Source: Theristus sp. LFF4_11
Lineage: Eukaryota; Nematoda; Chromadorea; Monhysterida; Xyalidae
Reading direction: 5' to 3'
Length of the DNA stretch: 64,000 nucleotides
Assembly (NCBI GenBank): GCA_030248135.1
Contig: JASANC010003433.1
Coordinates: 297,808 to 361,807 of the forward strand
Shown: piece after piece, positions 22,985 through 33,800 of the stretch
How the letters are laid out: each line of letters begins with the position of its first letter
How positions within the stretch are numbered: position 1 is the first letter of the stretch
Made by a program: the position numbers and the translations under genes
The notes under the pieces: generated by a model
Told to the model about the DNA's origin: nothing
The model's input: the letters and a program-made list of their open reading frames with translations, nothing else
The model's database searches: none

Positions 22985-25900
22985 ATGTACATGCTGCGAT
23001 TGCTCGTTGTGTCCGGTCTAGTCGCTGCCGTCGCTGCGGAAACCTGTGACGCCACCAAGTGTGAATTGGTTAAAGGGGGAATTTGTGGGGGTCTGCAGGG
23101 GACCAACTGTTGTGTGAAATGCGCCACATGTCCCAAGTGCCCCACATGTGCCACATGTCCCACGTGCCCCGTCTGTGACACGCCCACTGCAGTTGCAACG
23201 CCAACCACTGCATCGATGGTAATACCGTATTACCCCCATTAAACCCCCCCCCCACCATTAATCCCCCCCACCAATAAACCCCCACCCCCACGACAAGTTT
23301 CCGAATAATCCCCCCACAAATAATCCCCCATGGGGGATTATTGGAAACCTGTTTGAAACACATACCTAGCGAATTCAGTGGCTGGTTGCAGTGAAAATGA
23401 TGAAATTGTGCTACCAACAAAAGCCCCAAATATATGAGTTAATGGTAATTTCATTACAAAAGGCTGTTGTAAAAGGAAATTTCTATGTAGAGTAGAAGTT
23501 TCTGCGACTTTCTTGCCTGCCATGCAAGGTATTTTTGCCATTTTTCAATAAACCCCCACCCCTAGAATTTGTTTGTAAATAAAGCCCCCCCCCCCCTAAT
23601 AATCCCCCCACCAATAAACCCCCACCCCTAAAAGTCGCTGACGTATTAATCCCCCATGGGGGTTTATTGGGGGTAATACGGTATATTTTTTTTATTTCGG
23701 TCCCAAGACTCAATGTGCCCGCATATAGATAGGTAAACATTTGCATGACGCGGGAATTCAAAATTGGCAGTGATCTGAGACCCCTATATAGAGCCGAGTC
23801 ACTTGGGCGATTTTGAACTGCTGCATAAAGATTGAAACTACAGTTTCCTTTCTATCTGTGCACACGCATTCAGTCGCAGAACCTAAAAACGTGATATATG
23901 CCGAAACTGGTTGTTGCATATGCATACCAAAACGTGGTTATAACAAAGGGCACCATTTTTGTGTTGTCGGGTTTTTCGCGTTATGTTTAGAATGCAAACA
24001 ACCTCTCTTCTCTTCGAACCAAAAAAGCAGACACCACTGACGTCATCAAGCACTGTCCGTTGTTTTTATCGGCGTTAAAAAAAACTTCTTTTGATTGAAG
24101 AAAAACGCCAGATTTTTCAAATTAGCGCTCGCATGGGCGTTTGTCAAGGGCAATGAACTAAAACATTAGGTCTGTCGGGTGCCCGCATCACACATCTAAC
24201 TGTTGCTTGACGATATATACCGTATTACCTCCAATAAACCCCCATGGGGGAATAATACGTCAGCGACTTTTAGGGGGGGGTTCATTGGGGGGGGGATTAT
24301 TGCTGGGAAGGGGGCTTTATTTACAAACAAATTCTAGGTGTGGGGGTTTGTTGAAAAATGGCAAAAATACCTTGCATGGCAGGCAAAAAAGTCGCAGAAA
24401 CTTCTACTTTTCACAGAGATTTCCTTTTGTAACAGCCTTTGGCAATGAAATTACAATTAACTCATCCTTTTGGGGCCTTTGGTAGCACAATTTCACCAAT
24501 GTCACTGCATTCAGCCACTGAATTCGCTGGGTATGTGTTTCAAACAGATTTCCAATTAACCCCCATGGGGGATTATTTGTGGTGGGGGAAGGATTATTCG
24601 GAAATTTGTCGTGGGGGGGGGTTTATTGGTGGGGGGGGGGGGAATAATGGTGGGGGGGGGGTTTAATGGGGGTAATACGGTATGAATTTGGTGTGAAGAA
24701 ATAACAGTATTTTCAGTTTGTCAACACGCAGAAAATTTGTCAATTTTTTTAAGTCAATGGACAACATGTAGCACGCGTTTCTCAGGTGTTTTTTTTTGTT
24801 CACTCAGAGAACAGCCAGTTATTTAACGCCAACCGGTGAATGTTTTTTAATTGGCGTCAGCGCGTTTACAGGCGGCGGTATAAACGCCAGGTTTTCGTTA
24901 CAGTAATCGATGCGTTTGATTGTCAGACGTTCGGGCATGAAACATTGTTTAGTTTTGCAAACCACCAGGATGCGCTGTGCTTTGCGGGCGAATCCAGCGT
25001 ACAAATCGAACACGGCGCACGAAAGCGAATGAATCAGTTGAATGAAGGCGACAAGGTTGGTGGTAAAACTGGTGCGGAAACAAATGCGTGCCATTTTGAG
25101 AGATACTGTAAAGTCTTGCATATAAGGTTCCTCCCACTTATAAAACCCCCACCCAAAAGTGGGCGGAGTGTTACACGGCGGGAAACCAAAAAATTTAAAA
25201 TTTCGACTTTGTCGAAATCCTACCCCGTTTATAAGGCCCGGGATTCCCAATGTTCGTTTTATAAGACCTCTTCCCACTTATAAAGTGGTCACACGAAATT
25301 CCACTTTTTTCAGAAATTTTTGATTTTCAAAATTATATAAGGAGACCTCATATTGTACGTAAAGTCTTGCATATAAGGTCTCCTACATATATACCGTAAA
25401 GTCTTGCATATAAGGTCTCCTTATATAAATTTGAAAATCAAAAATTTCTAAAAAAAGTGGAATTTCGTGTGACAACCTTATAAGTGGGAGGAGGTCTTAT
25501 AAAGCGAACAGTAGGAATTTCAGGCCTTATAAACGGGGTAGGATTTTGACCAAGTCAAAATTTTGAATTTTTTGGTTTCCCGCCGTGTGACACTCCGCCC
25601 ACTTTTGGGTGGGGGTCTTATAAGTGGGAGGAACCTTATATGCAAGACTTTACGGTATTTGAAAATCGATTTTTTTTCAAAAAAGTGGAGTTTTGTGTAA
25701 CAACCCTATATACAGTGGGAGGAACCTTATATGCAAGACTTGGTAGTACATTACAAACTGAGTATTTTGGCACAGAAAACTGGAAACTTTATATGGTGCT
25801 AACATTTTTTAACGAAAAAGGTGCTAACATCGGCCGACCACTATGAGCCCGTGGTGTTCTTTCTGCATCGCAGCGCTGCCATCAACGCTGAATACGTTCA

Positions 25901-27923
25901 GATCACGACTGAGAACGCCGATCGAATAATGCGCTTGTTTCGGCTGAAAACACTTTAGTGCTGCCAGTTTCCGTTTGTAGTGTTGGTGTCCATCTGCGAA
26001 TAAACGGATTATTTTGCACTTTCCAGTTCTACATAAAAGCTAAAAAACAACTTGACTCACATGTGAATCCGCTGGAATTCCATTTTTTAAACTCAATTTT
26101 TTTCGGTTCTATAAGCGCATTATTCAAAGTCCTAAATCACCATCGTACAGCCACCGTCGACTGTTGATATCAGCGAAACATCTGTTGCCGATCGCAAAAT
26201 GCAACAGCGAAAACGGAAACGCAAAAACAGAAGCAATCATTAGTGACGAGCCATTTTCATACACTTTTGCTGAAAACGCGCACATCGGGGACTGTGTGTG
26301 TGTTGTTGAAGGTAAACTGTGGTCAGGTGGTACAGTATGGCCGAATAATGAGGCAGTCCATCAAGGCGGGATCAGCCGCAGACTAGGAGTTGTCTTTTTC
26401 AAAAAAGCCAACGTAATTCCCAAGCATGTGTTCAAGGGATAAAAAATGAACAGAATAGCGCAGATAATCCATTAGTTTAAAAAAAACGCATCAAATTTGG
26501 CACACAATTCAGTTTCTAACGTCTTTTTTCTTTCATTCAAAATTCGCGCGCTCCTTGCACCCTGAAAAAAGCTGCCATGTTCAACCGGCCATACCGTAGG
26601 AAAAAGATAAAACTCAACATATTGTGGCAATGAACAGCGTTACTCACCTGTGTTGACGAGACTAAAACGGAGCGTGCATTTCAAACAGGCACAACCCAGA
26701 AAGCGCTTTAGGAACGTTGGCGGGAAACGTGCAACAGTCGAACTCTGTGTAAATTGCAGGCAATCTGCTGATTGTAGGTGATCCACGTGTTGCGTGCATG
26801 GAGTTCGTCCTGCACAGAAGCCATGCATCACGTGACCACCAACCAATCAGCAGCTTGCCTATAATTTCGAGTTCGACTGTAGACTGTTACATTTGAGCGA
26901 TGATCGGGAATGTGTCCGAAAGCCAGTGGGGTTGGCATTCCGTTCAGTGGCAGTACACAAACGCATTTTTTGCAGTCGCCAGTAATCATACGTCGCCAGT
27001 AATCATACGTCGCCAACTGGAAGCGCGCATTGCCAGCTGGCGACAATTGTTGACATTCGACGTGTGACATCCGTCGGCGCTTATGCGCCGGTGACAAAGT
27101 CGGGCACAATTGTGGTGGATGGAATACAGGTGAAACATGAGGACAAAAATGCAGTCGAGCTCTAAATTATGGGGAATCAGCTGATTGGTTGGTGATCACG
27201 GTATGCATGTTTTCGGTGCAGAATTTTGTGTGGCGGCGGGGTTTGGTTGGCACAGGAAGCATGCATACCGTAATCGCAACCAATCAGGTGATTCCCCATA
27301 ATTTAGAGCTCGACTGTAGTTAAAGGGTTACACTGTGTGCTACAATGTACGTTTCTACATAAAATGTATACTGTATGCCAACGTGACTCGCTGCACCTAG
27401 GCGAGTGTGTACAGCGGTCTCAACGCGCATCACCTGCAGGAGCGCACACCGTTTTACAGAAAAGCCGCCTCGCAGGTGAAAACGTCAGGAGACAGATTCG
27501 CCTACACAGCGGCCGATGAAACTGAATCCACACAACCCCTTTCTGTATTGGTAAACTCCGCAAAACAATGCTCCATGCCATCAGAAGACCGATACAGCGT
27601 AACAGTTCCAGTTGCTGCTGGTGAAATATTATTTTTGTGGGTGGATCTGTTTGTTTTTTTGCAAACTCCATGTCACAATTGCAATTCTCCCCCCCCCTCT
27701 CCCCGCTTTTCTGCAAAACAAACGGTGTGCGCGCCCGACTGATCAGCACCAATTTTTCACGACCGTTTTGCACCCGCTCCACGGTGTCTACCGGCGAACA
27801 GTGGCCGCATTGGAGGCTTTGTCGCCACGATTGGCCGAACGTCGCGTGCAGGGCGAGATCCCGTTGGGGGTGCTGACGCTGTTGGAGGCAGGCAAAACGG
27901 TGATTGGACACGGCTACGCATGA
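22985..27923 (+). CDS. Secreted cysteine-ladder protein with Hedgehog-type Hint (Hog) domain
   Basis: Hint domains of the Hedgehog class cut themselves at a Cys and can attach a sterol to the released N-terminal part. Exons: 22985-23218, 24969-25055, 25821-25936, 26151-26311, 26976-27129, 27401-27475, 27747-27923 (TGA). Residues 1-19 are a signal peptide (MYMLRLLVVSGLVAAVAA). A short region follows with Cys every third residue (CATCPKCPTCATCPTC). There is no Hedge signalling domain. The Hint part begins at CFAGESSVQIEHGARK (catalytic Cys) and continues with LNEGDK, VLTSADHYEPVVFFLHR, LLISAKHLLPIA (the family's TxxH appears as SAKH), IGDCVCVVE, GAYAPVTKSGTIVVDG and ASVYSGLNAHHL. The third and fourth exons join cleanly in phase. 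The fifth contains a 17-bp tandem duplication that breaks the frame, so this copy may be inactive. The start of the second exon and end of the sixth are tentative. No symbol is assigned because the N-terminal part is not recognised. Confidence 0.75.
23225..23681 (-). mobile_element. G-rich MITE (family C), full copy in Hint gene intron 1
   Basis: Complete element with TA on both sides and termini CCGTATTACC and GGTAATACGG, inverted relative to the copies at 2068 and 24220. Its left edge is 6 bp after the last base of the first exon, so the donor GTAATA is completed by the target-site TA. Confidence 0.88.
23690..23889 (+). repeat. 200-bp dispersed repeat (family D)
   Basis: Shares gacgcgggaattcaaaattg, cagtcgcagaacctaaaaa and the ata-aagattgaaact phrase with the other family D copies. 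It lies between the two G-rich MITEs in the first intron of the Hint gene. Confidence 0.75.
24220..24680 (+). mobile_element. G-rich MITE (family C), full copy
   Basis: Complete, TA-flanked, in the same intron as the copy at 23225 and opposite in orientation, with about 540 bp between them. The pair can fold into a long hairpin. G runs of 7 to 12 occur near the right end. Confidence 0.88.
25107..25660. repeat. 550-bp palindrome in Hint gene intron 2
   Basis: The left half (gtaaagtcttgcatataagg, then cctcccacttataa, aaaagtgggcggagtg) is mirrored by the right half ending cttatatgcaagactttac. The centre holds two more copies of gtaaagtcttgcatataagg. A further partial unit is at 25675-25745. No coding capacity. 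Confidence 0.85.
26333..26596 (+). mobile_element. 265-bp TA-flanked MITE (family B)
   Basis: Ends CAGTATGGCC and GGCCATACCG with TA on each side. It lies in the Hint gene intron, 21 bp after the end of the fourth exon (26311). Confidence 0.88.
26735..26879. mobile_element. Palindromic MITE (family A), copy 4
   Basis: Ends CAGTCGAACTC and GAGTTCGACTG, with TA at the right. The core has gtgatccacgtg and catcacgtgaccacc with aaccaatcagc. It lies in the intron before the Hint exon at 26976. Confidence 0.82.
26976..27009 (+). repeat. 17-bp tandem duplication at the start of a Hint exon
   Basis: tcgccagtaatcatacg is present twice in direct succession right after the acceptor attttttgcag. With one copy the exon would be open and in phase with the preceding exon (phase 1 donor GAA G). 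With two copies the reading frame shifts by one (17 = 5x3+2) and meets an early stop, TGA at 27062-27064. Confidence 0.8.
27152..27316. mobile_element. Palindromic MITE (family A), copy 5
   Basis: Near-perfect ends: CAGTCGAGCTCTAAATTATG and its complement CATAATTTAGAGCTCGACTG, with aatcagctgattggttggtg inside. This is among the best preserved copies, lying in the intron between Hint exons 27129 and 27401. Confidence 0.88.
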
Positions 27924-30840
27924 GTGACGAATCAGCAATGAACAATACATTTATTGCGGTGATACAGGTGTTACAGTTACACTTACAGTTGTTTTTACTG
28001 TTTACTATTGTTGTGATAAAGTAAAAACACTTGAGAACATGTTTCGGCATTTCTTGGGTGAAACTACCGGGAGACCCTCACACTATCGCTGAATAATTGG
28101 AAGTGACGGTACCGTAGGATTTTTCTGTAACTCGGCGGAACTGTTGAGGAGACTTTTTTGTAGCACACACCTAATGATGATGGTCTGCGTGGTTTTTTGA
28201 ATCTTTTTTCGGATCCGATGTAAATTACACCAGCAATGCAAGACTGCTTAAACTAGCGAACACCCCGACAGTTGTTTTTCTTCAGCAAACACGCTGTTCC
28301 CGCGAGTCAAATCGGTTTTAGTAATTGATGTACGCTGGATGAATAACAGCGATTCAAACTTCTGCCTTGGTGAAATCAAACAACCAACCGCGTTTTTTCA
28401 TGTTCGCTGCACTTTTGAATAATAAAAAAGCTTTATGAGGGATTGGAGGAAGCTCTCAGAAGAAATTGGAAAATGCATTTCCCAATCCCGACTTTAGTGG
28501 TAGCAGCGAGTTTACGTGGCATGTGCCCCTCCTCAATAAAGCTCTATGAGTGTGGCCTACTTTTCTAGATCCATTGCTGAAAAAAAATTTTCTCCCATTT
28601 TTTCGATGTGGTCCAACATTTTACAATTTTGAACATAACATTTGCGGATTGGCCAAACCACTCTCTGAAACAAAGACCATATGCAGAAATTTTTCGTGAC
28701 TCGCACACTTTTCCAGACACAGTCCAGTTCAATCCAGTTAATTCTCCCCTTGTCGGTGTCGGTGTCACAACCACTTTCACTTCAACAGATTTGAAACAAA
28801 AGGACCACACAGCCGCAAAAATCTGTGGGCGGATTTCAACAACACGTCAATAGGGAGGGACTAAGGGACTTTTTCTGTGTACAATAACGGCCAGACACAA
28901 AGTTCATCAAGGCAAAGTTAGGAAGCCTATCCCGTTTTTGTATTCACTCAATTTATAGCGAACTAGAGCCTATTGCTTACGTACAGGGTTGACCGTTGAA
29001 ACGGCACTGAAACAACACACTTTTCAGTCAACTATAAAAAGATTCCTCAGCTGTAACTCAAGGTTGGATGGAATGAAACGTGATACTGATGGACTCTGAA
29101 ATACAGCAATCATACACTGTAAACAACAGTGGCTAAGTGAAAGATATTTTACCTAAAAAACCGCAACCACCGACAGAACTTTTAGCGTCCTCTGGCTTTC
29201 TTCTTTTCTTTGCGAGTTTGCGGTCTCTTCTGTGACACTCAACAAACAACACCCTGTGTCACAAGCAATAGCAGATCTGTTAGCAAGATTGAATGGGCCA
29301 GCTTTAGAGCAGCGAGAGGCAAAAAGAACCGGAGCCGTGCGGGTGTGCCGTGCTTGCAACCGTGTTTTTTTTTTTGCGATTGCGCGCACAGACATGCACA
29401 GTGCGTGTGCCGCATACATTTGCGAGAGAAACATCGAGGCAACATATCGCGTGTGTGTCCGGCGCTGTATTTTCCCTTTTTTCCCAAATAGCGCTGTTCT
29501 GCGCGCCACGGTTACGTTGCCGTTTTGTGATGTACGTGCGTGTTGTTGTTGTGGTGGTGGTGCGCACGCTTCCGTGCACAAAATCGATATCATGCAATAA
29601 ACACTCTATACTTTCGCACAATGTGCCCCGCGTGTCCGTCCGGCACGTTCGATTGCCTGGCATGCTTGCTGCTGTTGTGGCACACGTGGGCGAGCAGCGC
29701 GTTTGTTTGAGCCTCAAGTGTCGATATTGAGTTTCACAAAGGTTTCTCGAATGCCTGAACAGTCGGCTGTTGCAATGTAAACGAGAATGATTCAGATTGA
29801 AAGTTTACGACGGAACACACGAGGAGTTTGGGTTGCTATGGTGTTCAAGCGACAGATGCTTTCTTCAAACAAAAATTGTTTTCAATAGTCATATTCATTT
29901 TTGTTGATATTAGCGTATATAAGCACAATTGAGCTAATCAGACAGCGTCCATCATGAATTGTATTTTTCTGTTACTCTATGAGTTTCGATCGAGTGCATT
30001 TCTTCCTCAGTTGAAGCAAGTTTCAAGCACGTACATTGTGCACTGTGTCACAATTTATTAGGCTCTTACTCATGCATGCTATGTGCGCTCAGCTTAACAA
30101 ACTTTAGTGCGTTCATGTTGTTAGCCGTAAACGGGCTTAGTTGTCGGAAGCTCATAGCTTGCTTCAAGAAGCTGAATAAAAGCTCGCTGACTCCTGAAAG
30201 TCTGACATTATAAAAGACGCCTTCCTATTGAGTATAGTTGTCCTGCATTCGTCACAATTGTACCGCTGCACAACACCGCGCGTATGCCCAACACTGACCG
30301 TATTTATCATATCTACCGTATGTACATGATCTTTTTCACTTTTTGATACTATTTTGGGTGCTCGATATTTCATGTTGCGACTTATCGATTTCCATCTGAA
30401 TCGAAAACAAAATATCAACAGATTTCCATGATGATCGTGCATTTTGTTAAAGAGCGACACAAACACACTGGCATAGGCCCACGTCTTACGATATCACAAC
30501 TTTGTGAGAGCTTACGGTGGTAGCCACTAGCTTACCACGTATGCCTAAAAACTCCGAAGGCCCGAACTTTTTTTTGCCATTCGCATTTTCATATTGTGTT
30601 TTCATTGTTTTTAATTTCATTCAAAACATCATAGGGCTCGCGTGAGCCGCGTCAACGCGAACGATACTGGAAAACATTGGAAACCTCGCGTTTGTCACGC
30701 TAATTGTTCAAAGGCAAAACGCCATAAAATGATGAGTGACGTCACTTGAACGTCATTACGGGGCGTCCGCAACTACAACATTAATTGTTTCATTGAAATT
30801 TTGAACTCGAGGAGGACGTCTAAGATTATTTGAGAAAATT
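27924..30840. other. Intergenic, no gene recognised
   Basis: After the Hint gene stop there is AT-rich sequence with AATAAA at about 28421 and 28534. The GC-richer stretch 29150-29740 has open frames on both strands but no motif I recognise and no convincing splice-bounded exon. It may hold an untranslated first exon or promoter of the downstream synaptotagmin gene. No repeat family found. Confidence 0.45.
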
Positions 30841-33800
30841 ATGATACCGCTGGTGAAACGCTCACTGGCTGGCGATGGACGAGGAATATTTGAATCGGAT
30901 GCATTAGGTAAGCGGATATAGCCCTCGTTGGAAGACAGGGGTGCACTTTCATCAGACTGAAATCCACGTCTCCAATCAGGGCTTTCATAAATGCTGATTT
31001 TCGTTTCGCCTTAAATTCTGAACGAAAAGCACACGCACTTCAGTGCCGCCAAAGCGCGGTACACGCGTTTTCGATTTCGCTGTTTTATTTCAGTTGAGCT
31101 TGCTGCTTGAACGCTTCTTATTTGACTGTTCACGATTTGCACTGTTCAAAAAGGGAAGTTTCGAGAGAGAAAAACACCAGAAAAACAATAATAATTGAAA
31201 CAAAAAACAACACCGCGTTTCAGGCGGCTACAGTTCACTGGCGGCCACCGCGGTCGGCACCGCGCTCGTCGTCGGTCTAATCGCGGGCGCGCTGATGCTG
31301 GCGGTCAGACGACGCCACAAGCGACGCCACGTCGACGACAAACGCGCGCTGAAGCAGTTCATGTTGCCGAAGAACGTCAAGCCGGTCATCAGTTTCAAGA
31401 CGGCCGCCGGTCCGGGCGGCCTCAAGAAGAGCCCGAGCCCGCTGCAGAGTCCGGAGACCGCCGAGGAATGGGCGCAGCAGCAGAGCGCCCGCGGCCTGCA
31501 GGCATCAGCGGGCAGCGCCCGCGCCGAGAGTCCCGCCGGCGTGGAGATGAGCCCGGTCGATGAGGTGGGGCGGGTGGTTTTTGGAATGTATTTTGGTGTG
31601 GCTGTGTGTCCAGCTTTGCTGGTTTGGAAACTGGTTTTCCTTGTGCCAATGTGCTTGACACTTACATTGTGTACAATAAAATCAGTCTATAAATCGATCA
31701 CTGTTTTCGCTTTGTTTTTGCTTTGATATGAGAATCACAAAATAATACGATGTTTTGAACAACGCAACACGCAGTTCAGCCCATCCATCAAGCAACTCAA
31801 CGAATCAACCAATAAGTAGTGCATGAATGTCTCTTTGTTTCGGTCTCATCAGCAACCCCCGATTCAAGAGCGATGGTTCAAGAGCGGTGATGTGCGTCTG
31901 ATGGACCATATCTGAGTACCATGAACTGCGCGTTCAAAGTACGTTTCCAAATTTTTCTTCTCCAGGCTCCGCAAAGTAGCAGCACGGCGGCGACAGACTC
32001 CGCGGCCGCCGCAGCGGATGCGGACACGACGCGCCGGGGCGATTTGAATTTCTCGCTGCGCTATTCGTTCGACAAAAACGCACTGATGGTAGGTGTTATC
32101 GAGTTTTTTTAGGTTCTGCGACTGAATGCGTTTTTGCAGACCTGGAAAGAAAGCTAGTTTCAATCTTTATGGGGCAATTCAAATTTGGTAAAGTGACCCC
32201 GGTGCTATTTAGTGGACTCGCATCACTTTACCAATTTTAAAGTCCCGCATCATGCGTGAAACTGTTTACCTGTCCATGCGCGCATTGAGTATCGGGTCCA
32301 AAAGAAAAGATAACATTTTTAAATGCAGTTTGTTGGAACATGACCTACACAGAACATCAATGATTTACATCCATGTTCATGAGAGCTTCTTGAGCAGACA
32401 ATAACTGTGTGATTTCCAATTGTACGTACTCCTGTGAACTGATATCGCGTGCGTACACCGAAAATATCTGTGCCACAATAATTCAGTTTGTTCGCTAGCG
32501 CCGGTCTCGGTTTATCGGACGTAAACAACAGTCGACAGTTGAATGGACTGAAATTCTCAGCGACTGCATAAACAAACTGCAAAAAGCAACAACAACACAA
32601 AACCGTTTGCCACACCGTTCAGGTGACCATCTCATCGGCCGTCGGGTTGCCCGCGATGCCGAGTAGCACCGGCGAACTGCAGCCACTGGATCCGTACGTG
32701 AAACTGCAGCTGTTGCCGGAGAAACAGCACAAGGTGGGGGGGGGGCGTTTTTGTCCGGGTCGTTTGCTTTTGTTGGTTTCAAACCAATATGAGAAAACGT
32801 CATTCACCACGATCTTCACAGCTATTCACAGATGCCATGTTTACTCGTAACCTGAAAAACGCCATGTTTACTCGGCCACTTTCGTAATTCAGGTGAAAAC
32901 GCGTGTCGTGCGAAACACGCTGAATCCGGTGTATGACGAGGAGTTCACGTTCTACGGCATCAGCTACAATCAGCTGCAGTCGACCACGCTGCATTTTGCG
33001 GTAAACTTGCGTCGTTTTTTTTTCTGAAAACTCAACAGAGAGCATACATCATGACCACATGACTAGAGCACAGCAAAAACAGACAATGGACCGGCTAAAC
33101 AAAGTGAGCGATAACGAGTAACGACACAGCGAGGGATAGTCCAGTCGACCAGTATGACCGCTATTTTCCGTCACTGAACGAAATGTTTAATGAGATAGTA
33201 TACTTGGGAGGAAATGTGTTTTCTCAATGATGCAGTAGCATGCGACTGTAAATCACGTCATCTCTTCTGATATGACCGCATCTCGCAAACAATCTTGCCA
33301 CGATTTTTTGCAGGTGGTTGCATTTGATCGATACTCACGCGATGAAATCATCGGCGAGGTGGTGTGTCCCTTGCATCAGGTCGATCTGTCGGACGCCGAA
33401 AACCAGGCGACCATGACTATGGAGCTTACAAGTCGAACTTCGAAGGTTGCTCAGCCTTACATTTGCAGTTTTGAATTCATAAAATTATCACTGTTCCTTA
33501 TATTTAGAAGAGAAAAGCGGATAACGAAGGATTTTGTTTTGACCTGATATGATTTTAGACGAGTCATAGAAACATCGGGCGTTTAAGGGCTTTCATGCGT
33601 TAGTTTCGCTAAAAATCCAGAGAACAGATCTCATTGTCTTTTTCACTACACTCTTCTTTTTAACTGAAAAATTGAATACCGGTATCATCGAATACCAATG
33701 AAAATCTACTTTTTTGCGAAAATTTCAGTTTCAAAACACACAAAACCGCGGCGAGCTTTTGGTGTCCTTGTGCTATCAGCCGGCCACAAACAAAGTGACC

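Noticed and set aside
27420..27950. 176-codon minus-strand frame
   Set aside because: It is antisense to the last two exons of the Hint gene; the plus strand matches the Hog C-terminal pattern with sensible splice sites.
29150..29740. Overlapping open frames of 120-146 codons on both strands
   Set aside because: No motif, no paired splice sites and similar openness on both strands; GC content alone can explain it.
31195..31563. Long frame in another phase over the synaptotagmin second exon
   Set aside because: A shadow: the chosen phase contains the membrane helix and joins in phase with the C2 exons.
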